Positions 42,435 to 52,154 of a stretch of DNA of 64,000 nucleotides are shown piece by piece. Every line of letters starts with the position of its first letter. Position 1 is the first letter of the stretch. Under the pieces are notes generated by a model that worked only from the letters and a program-made list of their open reading frames with translations, did not search any database and was not told where the DNA came from. Location of the stretch: assembly GCA_029204225.1 (NCBI GenBank), contig CM055099.1:40781631-40845630 (forward strand). The letters run 5' to 3'. Source of the DNA: Diphasiastrum complanatum (taxonomy: Eukaryota; Streptophyta; Lycopodiopsida; Lycopodiales; Lycopodiaceae). The translations under genes and the position numbers were made by a program.

Positions 42435-44205
42435 ACGGTCCTTGTTGGTGGAATATAAAGACTGTTTTTTTTGGAACTATAGTGATCTAAAGGGCATTCC
42501 GCCAACAATAGTCCAGCACACCATACCTTTGGTGGACGGAGCAGTCCCCAAGGTAAGCCATTACTACCGCTGCAACCCAAATTATACAGAACTGATCAAG
42601 CAAGAGTTGCAGAAACTTATGGATGCAAATTTCATTTACGAAATCGAGCACACAGAATGGGTATTGTCGATAGTTATAGTACCCAAGAAGAATGGCAAAA
42701 TGTGTATTTGTGTGAATCTTAAGGCACTTAATGCAATCACCAAGAAGGACCATTTTCCTTTACCAGTTACGAAAAGTGTCCTCGATAGAGTAGCTGGTGA
42801 CAAAGCCTACAGTTTTCTGGATGGCTTCAGCGGCTACAACCAGGTGAAAATAGCCCCCCAGGACCAGCACAAGACAACATTCGCCACAAAATGGGGAACT
42901 TATGCCTATAAAGTGATGCCATTCGAACTTTGCAATGCCCCAAGCACTTTCCAGCGAGTCATGCAGGCGGCATTCAAAGATTATTTGCAAAAATTTCTGG
43001 AAATTTTCTTGGACGATCTGTGCATGCATGGACTAGATTCAGAACACTTAGCCAATTTGGAAAGGGTGCTATAAAAATGCCGCGAATACCAGATTTCTCT
43101 GAATCCAGAAAAATGTCAATTATGGGTGACACATGGCTTGATACTCGGCCATATAGTGTCAAGACATGGGATCCCCAAAGATCAGGATCATTGTTGATCT
43201 ACCACCACCGGGGATGATCCGCGAGGTCTACATTTTCATGGGTCATGCTAACTATTATAGGATCTTCATTCTCGATTTTGCGGAATTAGTCAGACCAATT
43301 TACAAGCTCACAACGGATCCACATTGGAATGAGAAAGCTCTAAAGGCTTTCCAGAAGATTAAGAATGCATTGGTCTCAGCACCAATTTTACGATCACCCA
43401 ATTGGTCCATTGAGTTCCACGTGCATACGGATGCATCAAAGTATGCAATTGGAACAGTCTTAACCCAACCAGGTGAACACAAAAAAGATTTTCTTATCCG
43501 ATTTGCAAGCCAACAACTCAGTGATACCGAAATGAGTTATTCAACCACAGAGCAAGAAGCACTGGCAATGATGTATGCGGTTAAGAAGTTTCGACACTAT
43601 TTGATGGCCACACATTCTGCTTTTTATACGAACCATCAACCCTTGCTATATCTCATTAGTAAAACTTGCAACACCGGGAGAATCACCAGATGGCTCCTAT
43701 TGTTGTTGGAATCTGATTTTTGGATAGTAGTTCGCAAGGGAAAACAACACTACATGGCAGATCATGTGTCACGAATCAAGGGAAAGGAGATTGCAACCCA
43801 ACTTGACGATGAGCTGGGAGATGCTGTCTTATTTTACGTAGATACGGTACCAGAATGGGCTGCCGACATTGTTGAATACCTAATGCGGGGCCAACCAGAC
43901 AAATCACTACCAAAGGCGGAACAGTGGAAATTGATCTTGAAAGCTAGACCTTATCAGTTGATTGCCGGCCAGTTGCACCGAAGAGGTCTAGACGGAATTC
44001 TTCGGCGGTGTATTCTTCCTCATGAGACACCCAGATCATTTTGCTTTCACATGAAGGCATGGGTGGAGGTCATTTTGCATCTGACATTACAGTTCGCAAG
44101 ATCCTGCAATCAGGATGTTGGTGGCCAACGATTCATAAAGACACAGAGGAATACTTGAAAAAGTGCGATGTGTGCCAAAGGGCAAGAAGACCAACGAGTT
44201 GGAAG
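42435..44205 (+). pseudogene. Gypsy reverse transcriptase, RNase H and integrase zinc domain
   Basis: The first frame (to 43074) holds Y-S-F-L-D-G-F-S-G-Y-N-Q and F-L-D-D, the catalytic Asp motifs of Ty3/gypsy reverse transcriptase. After a TAA at about 43072 and a shift, a second frame (43166-44158) has F-M-G-H-A-N-Y-Y-R, the RNase H motif H-T-D-A-S-K-Y-A-I-G and Y-S-T-T-E-Q-E-A-L-A. It leads into the H2C2 integrase zinc domain, whose Cys pair C-D-V-C-Q lies near 44164. Coding ends there in R-A-R-R-P-T. The integrase core that should follow is found on the minus strand at 41876. The leader abuts directly upstream. Confidence 0.85.
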
Positions 44206-45479
44206 TAGAAGGAAAATATTTTCAAGAAAAACAAGAAATGAAATATTTTTAGGAATTTAAGAAAAAAATTTCGAGTAAAAAAGGAGTAAAAAATTCACTA
44301 ACATGAGTAAAATTTGATTCAAACAATCAAACCAAGCTTTGTTGAGCTTCCAAAAAAGCAAGAATTCCACTCAAAAACATAAAATTCACCAAAATCTGAC
44401 CCTAAAAGTGCAAATTGAACCCTATCATGCAAAAACCATGATGCCTAAATGCAAGGTAACATCCATCCAAACATCATAAACATGTTGAAAGTTAAGATAA
44501 TGGCATTACTACTTGACAATGGTGCCAAAATTGTAGGGACTTTCCTATCCACCTTCAAGTCTAACTCTAAACACATGTGTAGCAATCAAGATATGAAGTG
44601 GATTTTAACATGTCACGTTGTAGTTCGTTCCCATTAGAGTAATTCTTAGTTTCATAATCACACCCATGGGGATGCTATGATTTCACACGTAATGTTGAAG
44701 TTGTTGAAGATGGCCAATTCTCAAATGTTCTTCAAATACTTGGCATTTGAAAGTGGAACAAAACATGATCGGTTATCCTTTGATCCGGTTTTGAACTATT
44801 GCGCAGAATGAGTGGTGGAGAATTTGGCCTCCAAGTGCTAAAGTTGGCATTTACACTTATTTTCACATGTAGTTCATAAAACATGGGATGAGCTATGTGT
44901 GTTCCATAGAAAAGGATGTCTTGTTCTTCCAAAGTCTTTGTCAAGACCACATCTTCCATATACTCTCCCTACACTTTATTTATTTATTCAACATTGAGCA
45001 CACTGTTGGCTGGTGTTAATCCGTGTGTGATTTCAAACCAAAAGCACCCTTTTGGGCTAAAGATGCAATTGGTACAAAAAATGGATTCTCTAACTCAAAG
45101 AGTGTGGCCAAATAATTTTCCATAGGCTTTGCTAGTGCATCCATATGTAACACCCGAGGATTTTAAATCAAACCAACAATGGCAAAAACTCTCTTACGAT
45201 ATTTATCACCAAGTAATTAGGATTTCACCTCTGACAAACATCATTGTTGATGAGAAGGAAAAAAACACTTGCAAAAGATAGACATGCCATGTGATGCCTA
45301 AAATACCATGGTGTTTTTTAGAATAGATATGTATGATGCTTTGGATGGTTTAAGTTTAACCTCAAAAGTAGATTATCAAAATTTATATTTATGGAAGCAC
45401 TTACATTGGTAGAAGTATCAAATGATTTTCAGTCTTGACCACTCACCACACTGTTTTCCAACCACAGAATGACAGTATT
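44206..45479. other. Unassigned AT-rich DNA
   Basis: No domain recognised. Short frames at 44449-44637 and 44916-45125 are not supported. It could be leftovers of the B region or a further repeat. Confidence 0.35.
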
Positions 45480-46620
45480 ATAGGTTAAGCTGACCAAGAT
45501 GAGGTGCAAAAGCCAGACAGGGCTGTAATGAATTCATAGCCACAGAGGAAGAAATGCCAACCAGGGCACTCAAGCAATGAAAGTCGATTAAAAGCTAACT
45601 GAGAATTGTATTTGGCAAATGAAATTTGATGGCTTCCAGCCTAACACCATGCAACAAGATACATCTTCAAAAGAAGAAGGGCTAGAATGGTGCAAAAGAA
45701 TGTCAGCGGAAGCAAAAGATGTAGTCCTGTATATACATGGCATTGATATTGTTTAGAAGCCAACAAACACAAGGTTAACGTGTTGCAGATTCAGAAGGAT
45801 GAGCTCTAAAAAGAAAATACCAAACTCTAATTTGAACTTGAAGCAGTAGCCTTGCAGAGAACGCACAGCTTGAGGAGCAATACAGTTAATCAAAAGACAC
45901 TATCTTGTCTACACAGATTACACTTGATAAACAACATGTCACTTCAGAGGAGTTGAAGTAGAAGGTTGTTTCATTAGAAGCAATTGTACAAGAAAAGAAT
46001 TATCTACAAAACTGCAAAAAGCTGAAAGTTATAATGAGAATGGCTTGAAATTCAGAGAAGAGGCTGATGAAGAAAAACTCAAGTGAATCAATGCTAAAGT
46101 CGCTCATCTTGCTGCAATAAGGTAGCTATTTCAAAACTGCATGTTGTAAAGTGGAAAACTGCCCAAAAAACACAAATCCAAGCATTCAGAAGGGAGCTTT
46201 TAGAGCCACTTTTATGAAGAAAGAGATAAGCTCGAAGAGGAGTTTAATGACATCAAAGAAATGACAAGTAAGAGCACGGCTGTTAACTACCTTGGGCCTC
46301 AAGGCCATCATGAGTTTATTCATACAAAGCAAATAAATACAGACTTGAAAGCAGAGACAAGCCAAATCAAGCAAAAAGAAATTGTTGAAAATGTCACTTC
46401 CATATCACTCCTTGTCCTATGTTCCAGCATAGATAGCCACAACAAATATCTTACAACTATTGCTGAGAATGATATGCTGAGAATGGAGAATGATGATATG
46501 AAGCAACAAATCAAAAATCTATATTATTATACAACTTGTCTACTCGAAAGAACCAAGTGTTGTTTTCATGGAGAGCAAACAAGAAGTATATTATTATACA
46601 TATTAGATTATTTAGCATAA
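45480..46620 (+). pseudogene. Decayed coiled-coil protein remnant
   Basis: Translation on the plus strand across frames gives a long heptad-patterned, Glu/Lys-rich stretch from about 45780 to 46100. An open 119-residue frame follows (46261-46620) that includes Q-I-K-Q-K-E-I-V-E-N-V and N-D-M-L-R-M-E-N. Many stops and shifts show it is non-functional. It looks intronless, as a retrocopy would, but I cannot name the parent gene with confidence; large coiled-coil cytoskeletal proteins are candidates. Confidence 0.4.
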
Positions 46621-46735
46621 ACATTTAGAATTTTAAACATTACTTTCAAAAGAAATTAGAATTTGATCTTTTTCAACTTCCAAAGTTTGAAAAGTTCAAA
46701 GAGGACAATATACTTTTGGATGTCAATGTAATAGA

Positions 46736-46759
46736 TAACGGGCCTGGGAAGGCCCGTTA
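46736..46759. other. Perfect 10-bp hairpin with GGGA loop
   Basis: TAACGGGCCT (46736-46745), loop GGGA (46746-46749), AGGCCCGTTA (46750-46759). The arms are perfectly complementary and GC-rich in an AT-rich setting. The loop fits the GNRA tetraloop pattern. Confidence 0.8.
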
Positions 46760-47026
46760 CCTTTCGTTATTAGTAGGGCCTGCTATATGGTGGAGTGTTC
46801 TTCGGATCTATGGAATGGGGGATCAACTATATGGAGTATTATCGGAGTATGGCATGTAAACTATGAGATCAAAGGAACAACAGGTTGTATACAAGTTTTT
46901 GACTTCACGATGCCAAGACTTGGCAATTTTATTGCCAAAGTTTTGATAGCTATGCAAACACTCTACATGCAAGGGATTTTTGTCAAATTAACTGCTAATT
47001 TTTTAAAAGACATTATATCTAGAAGG

Positions 47027-47356
47027 AAAAGCCTATAGAAAAATGACTATTGTGTTGTATCTGGATGACAAATATTCTATCTCATATTGAATATAAGAAG
47101 CCAAATATTTGATGAAGCAGTGGTGGCACGGACAGTCTATAACGAAACTTATCTAAAGATACGACTTGTACAATTTGGGAATCAAATTATAGGTCAATTT
47201 ATAGAAACAAATCAACATAGAATTCATTAACAACTTCACATTGATCTAGCCATCAGTTGAAGACAAAGAAAAAACTTATAGAAAAAGGACTATTCTGTTG
47301 TATCTAAATGACAAACTTGTATTCTATCTCATATTGAATATAAGAAGCCAAATATT
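47027..47356. repeat. Direct repeat pair of about 84 bp
   Basis: 47027-47110 and 47271-47356 share CTATAGAAAAA, GACTATT, TGTTGTATCT and TATTCTATCTCATATTGAAT plus AAGAAGCCAAATATT, with some substitutions. They are separated by 160 bp of non-matching DNA. Confidence 0.85.
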
Positions 47357-47399
47357 ATCAAATGCTGATTCTAACTTTTGAAGAAATACCTATATTCGC

Positions 47400-48119
47400 A
47401 TGTTATCTTGAGGTTTATTTTCAATGATTGAATTCATTTCAACCAGTTTCAAATTAACATGTCTGTGAGGTTGCTGCACAATTGAGGAAGTAGATATGTA
47501 ATACTCTACCACATATCATTTTTCTAAATATATATTTGACTATATTTTCATGTAATGATGAGATCTATTGTGAAAAAAGACAACTCTATTTGATATTGAA
47601 GGCCAACTTCATTCAAACTTATGAAGGTTCAAGTACAAGCCTAACTAAAGGATGGACTTAAATAGAAGCCAAGTCACATTTTGAACATATACTTTGAAAG
47701 CCGAACAAATTGACACATCCTTAATAATTGGATCGACTCAAATAATGAATATTTGGAACCAGTCATTTTATTCGTGGCCGGAAAATCACTTTATCTACTT
47801 ATAGAAGACAAAATAACAAATTATTTTGTTTGATGAACTTAATCAGAAGATAAATTTGAAAGGATTATATCAATAATTGAGAGCATAGTTTAAAGTCAAA
47901 GTCTGAATAAGTAGTTTGTTGATGCACTATTTCAATTCAATTAACTGTGATAATCTATAAAACAAAAACATTGGTGATACTAGTTATCAATTCAATTGAA
48001 TGTCTGTCGACAACCAAAATTCAACTCACAAACACATAAATAATACTTAAATTTCAACTTAAGCAAATAACTATCTCTTTGGAAACTGACAATTCTATAT
48101 ATAAAACTTTTCTACTATA
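47400..48119. other. AT-rich DNA, nothing recognised
   Basis: No long frame and no known motif. Confidence 0.4.
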
Positions 48120-48660
48120 ACTAAGATTAGCACAGTATGGCCCATGTACCCAATTAGCATCTATATAATCATGCAAAACAAGGCTATTCTTTGAGTTTGC
48201 TTTTCATAGTATAGCATTAATCCTAGGTAGCTTGTGAATACCTCATAACCCTTACAAAGGCTTTTTGATGAGCAATCCTAGAATTAGACATGAGTTAACT
48301 TAAAATATTGATAGTTAATGCAATGTTTGCTCTCCCAATTATGTAATGATATGTGTACTTTTTCATTTTCTCTTTTTCCTCTTTAGTTTGAGGACAATGT
48401 TCCTTTGACAACTTCAATTGTGGATCCATGGGAGAGTTGACAAGCTTGCAATTCAACAAACTAAATCTCAATAGCAAACATGAGCGGAATTTATAGTAGA
48501 GAACGAATGTATTTTTCATCATTCGGCAATACATACCACATTCGACAATTCGACAAATGACTTGCCTTGTTTTGTTGTTTCTATTATTCATGCTATTATG
48601 ATCTGAGTTCTGATAATTGGCAATAAAGCGATCTTTCTCTATCATTCATTTTCCACACTT
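48120..48660 (-). pseudogene. Copia reverse transcriptase/RNase H remnant
   Basis: The minus strand encodes C-K-L-V-N-S-P-M-D-P-Q-L-K-L-S-K, then P-Q-T-K-E-E-K-E-K-M and A-N-I-A-L-T-I-N. This order matches the end of the copia reverse transcriptase domain, just before the conserved R-P-D motif. It carries stops and has lost its 5' parts. Confidence 0.65.
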
Positions 48661-48797
48661 GTGAATGATAATAAGTTGTATTTATGATAGTATCAAAATA
48701 GTTTTGTTATTACATTAACTATTGTTCTTCTTACAATCGAACTATCATTGTCGAATAGTTATTCGACTCATATGCAACTTAGTTCTTTTTCCCGACA

Positions 48798-49720
48798 TGT
48801 TATCAGAGCGTTGGTAACTAGTTTAAAGTATTCATCTTTATTGCTAGATCTTCAATATCAGATTTGTCTATTACGGCGTCATCTTGTCGAAGGTACTAAG
48901 GTTAAGCCTATTGCAGATCTGGCGGCTATTACTAAATGGAAGCAGAAGGATGGAAAGGCCTTTGCTCTTATCACTCTTAATATCAGAGATAATCATATCA
49001 GTCATATTTGAAGTGCTAGAACTTCGTTACAAGCTTAAAATATTCTAAGCACTCTCTATGACATTAGAGACGTGACTACCAAACTTCATTTGAGAAAAAA
49101 AAAGGTATCTCATTCAAAATGTTTGATATAGATTCAATTACAAATCACTTGAAAAACTTCAAAAATCTTCTTGAGCAGATTTTTGCAGTGGTGCAGAAAT
49201 CAATTATGTAGTCATCATGACTCTCCTGTCAAGCCTTTTTGACACCTACAAAAATTGGGCTATTTCTACTCAAAAAGGTCCTACACTAGCATGAGTTTCA
49301 TCTATAATACTACAAGAAGAGATCCGAAAAATGGATCTTCATTCTCTCAATCGGCACCACAATCGAAAGCGAATTCGATAAGAAGGAGAAGTTGAAGAAA
49401 GTACGAAAGTCAAATAATAATTCGAATTCAGAACAAGGCACAAATTCGAATTCAGCTTCATCAAAATCAAAATTGTTTTGCAAATATTGCAAATGAACCA
49501 GTGAACATTTGCTGGAGGATTGTCAAATTCTTAAATCGAAGAAGCAACAACAGCAACAATCGTAGCAGCCGCATGCTAATGCATTAGAAAATTCAAAAGA
49601 CTTCAACAAAGAAGTTGATGAAGCAACATTTAAGGAAAATGAAGACCGAAAAGATGTCGATTCTTGGTATTTTGATTCAGGTGCAATGATTCATAAGACA
49701 ACTTGAAACAACAGCCAAAA
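48798..49720 (+). pseudogene. Copia primer site and decayed gag
   Basis: TGTTATCAGAGCGTTGG at 48798-48814 is one base off the copia primer binding site. About 80 bp later the plus strand encodes D-L-A-A-I-T-K-W-K-Q-K-D-G-K-A-F-A-L-I-T, homologous to the minus-strand gag at 17990-18343. Shifts follow, then a basic stretch, a C-K-Y-C-K zinc knuckle near 49480 and a protease start D-S-W-Y-F-D-S-G near 49660-49685. No later domains are present. The upstream LTR is not delimited. Confidence 0.65.
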
Positions 49721-49847
49721 AAGCCAATTCTTTGAAGATCGAAGAGACTGTCAAGAAACAAGTGTATTTCTGCAAAGTATGCGATTGTACAAGTATTTAC
49801 AATAGCTAGTGAATGGATCTAGATTAGCACATAGATATGGATGGAGA

Positions 49848-50725
49848 TTATAGAAATCCAAAACCCGCCTTAATCTGGAACCTTGAATGCCTTGTTTCAA
49901 ATTCAAAATAGCACAAAAATTCTCGTGTGCTTTTCAATTCAATGGGCATCGAAGCATGAGTTATCATGCATTTGGCATACTCGACTAAGGTTTTGTTCTT
50001 CCTTGCTGCTAGGCCATTTGGACTGTGGAGAATAGGAAGCAGCAAACTGCTGCTTGACGTCATTGGCTGAGTAGTAATCCTTGAATACATTTGAGATATA
50101 TTCACCGTCGTTGTCGCTCCTAAGAGCTTTGATCTTCTTGCATGTCTACAACTCAGCATTTTCTTTGCATTTCTTGAAGGACTAGAAGGCTTCAAGTTTG
50201 TGCTTCAGAAAATATACAACAGTACTTTTAGAATAGTCATCTATAAATGCAATAAAGAATCGAGCACCAAGCAGTGATGATGTTTGCATTGGGCCACATA
50301 TATCAGTATGTACAATCTCTTGCAAATCTTTAGGTACATGTTCTTAATTGGGCTTAAATGGCCTTCTTGCCGGCTTTCTACGATAGGTTTGGCAGAGAGG
50401 AGGGTCGACAATTCGATAGTCTAAATCAAGGATTGAAAAATGTTTAGACATGTTACCAAGGATTAAGGTGGCCAAGTCTATAATGCCAAATCAATTCTTT
50501 ATTGATAGATTTTGGACTGCTTAAAGCATGACCAGTCGTAGAATTACAATGATTGAGCCTATAGAGATATCCTTGTCTCTTTCTAAGTGCAAGAACTCTC
50601 CTTCTTTTATCAAGAATTTGACAGAAATCTGCTTGAAATTCTACGCTATGTCCTAAATCTGTAATTCGACTGATTGACACCAGATTTGTCGTAAGGTTTG
50701 GGACATACACTTTTCTAGCCTATCC
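49848..50725 (-). pseudogene. Copia pre-integrase and integrase remnant
   Basis: The minus strand reads L-V-S-I-S-R-I-T-D-L-G-H, then W-H-Y-R-L-G-H-L-N (pre-integrase zinc site). It continues through H-T-D-I-C-G-P-M, F-I-D-D-Y-S-K and L-R-S-D-N-D-G-E-Y of the integrase core, to S-P-Q-S near 50010. The last catalytic Glu region is damaged. Stops and shifts are frequent. At 50725 it abuts an LTR of family Y. Confidence 0.75.
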
Positions 50726-50729
50726 TCAA

Positions 50730-51110
50730 CCCAAGATCCAAGCAATCTAGCATCAAGGAGATGAAGTTAGTTGTCACGCGTAGGTTTGTTCCCATGAGAA
50801 CGATAGCATATCTCAGGTTACAGCATGAATGGAAGATCCACACCTAACTCTAACATCCATTAACACTAAGCATTAACTCTACACCATTAACACTACAATC
50901 CACAATGAAGAAAACTTACTCTTTACGAAAGGCATAAGAAATAGCAATTCCAATAATATTCAAATCCAATAATCAGCAAATACAACAAAAGCATGAGAGA
51001 TGGAGGAAAAGTGGAGATCAAGGACATTCACAAATCCATTCCATAAGAGAACGACACCTACAAGATGCAGTTACTATGGGCTTTTATTAGCATCACGTCG
51101 AATCTTTATT
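50730..51110 (-). repeat. LTR fragment of family Y
   Basis: The reverse complement matches about 9620-9995, the 3' half of the LTR of element C, including the phrases around GGGAACGAACCTACG and ATTGCTATTTCTTATGC. No primer binding site or internal region of that family follows. Confidence 0.75.
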
Positions 51111-51334
51111 AAATGATACTGCACCTTCTCCATGACGTCGAGTCGGGCAGTGTTGAAATCCAGGTTGTGTGGCAAAAAATAGTGATGGGCTCCACCGATT
51201 CACTTTGAGGTTGTTCGGATCAGTTGAGTTATACATAGGCTCTTCTACCAGTGTATGCCTTAGAATACATTTGTATTAAAAAATATCTGTTTTTGCATAA
51301 TGAAGACAATAAGTGACAATTTTGGAAGTGGAAG

Positions 51335-51595
51335 TTGCAGTTCCAATTGTACAAACCAAAAGACGTTGCAGACATAGGCGCTTTTGATGAACCTGGACTG
51401 CTCATCAATGTAAATATGGTGTATCCAGAACTTTTCAGTCTTTACATGGACTGGGAGCGAAATCTTGATGACTATATTGCGAAAATTCAACACAATCTGC
51501 AAGATCGAAGAAAGTCAATTCGTTATAGGCACTTTCGTACATATTCGTTCTGGCAGTTTGGAACTTTTCCAACGAAGACTTTGTTTTTTGTATAG
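51335..51595 (+). CDS. Short open frame, unrecognised
   Basis: An 86-codon frame with a mixed, protein-like composition (several Trp, Tyr and Pro) in otherwise broken surroundings. It has no domain I know and no neighbours that indicate a role. It may be a chance frame or a fragment of a lost element gene. Confidence 0.15.
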   Translation: MQFQLYKPKDVADIGAFDEPGLLINVNMVYPELFSLYMDWERNLDDYIAKIQHNLQDRRKSIRYRHFRTYSFWQFGTFPTKTLFFV

Positions 51596-51789
51596 AATCT
51601 TTAAGTTAAAAGTTCTTTTATAAGATTTTCAGCTCATTTTTGTAAAGAAATCACACTTTGAAGTGATTCAGATGAAAATAAGAAGCTAACTCAGGAGCTG
51701 TTTGATGGAACCTTGCTCCTTGTTAAGCTCGCAGAATTCAACAACTTACTAGTTGGCCATTATTGTGGAGTCCTTCTTGGGATTCCCTG

Positions 51790-52150
51790 GCCCCACAGTC
51801 GTGCCATATGACTAGCATGGATGCAGGTCATAAACTTTTCACCACCATGCCAAACCACTTACGCCCCATCTTCTCCTTCCATCCTCAACACCACCCTATA
51901 ATTTCCCTCTGTTTCATCCATTCTCTCTTTTGGACAAACTGTCCTCATCCCTGTTTCCACTTCTGTTCCTCCCACACCCCCCACTTCTCCATCAAAGGCT
52001 GTTGAGGGTGACCAACCGTTGCCTGATGACGCATTTGTACAAACTATTTTTATTCCATCACCAGATCGGACAGATCCCACCGTCTCAGATGACAAGAGAT
52101 CATCGGAAAACCTCATTGAAGACAACTACGATGGCAATGTACAGGTCGTC
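51790..52150 (+). pseudogene. ORFX-D: fragment of the accessory ORF linker
   Basis: The plus strand matches the reverse complement of about 38440-38760 in ORFX-B, including CCTGATGACGCATTTGTACA and the flanking Pro/Ser/Thr codons (D-D-A-F-V-Q-T). Only the linker region is present. It is opposite in orientation to the surrounding element B gag-pro, so it was inserted or inverted. Confidence 0.75.
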
Positions 52151-52154
52151 ATGG

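Noticed and set aside
46736-46759. Helitron 3' terminus
   Set aside because: The required CTRR end some 10 bases after the hairpin is not present and no 5' TC end with helicase coding is seen.
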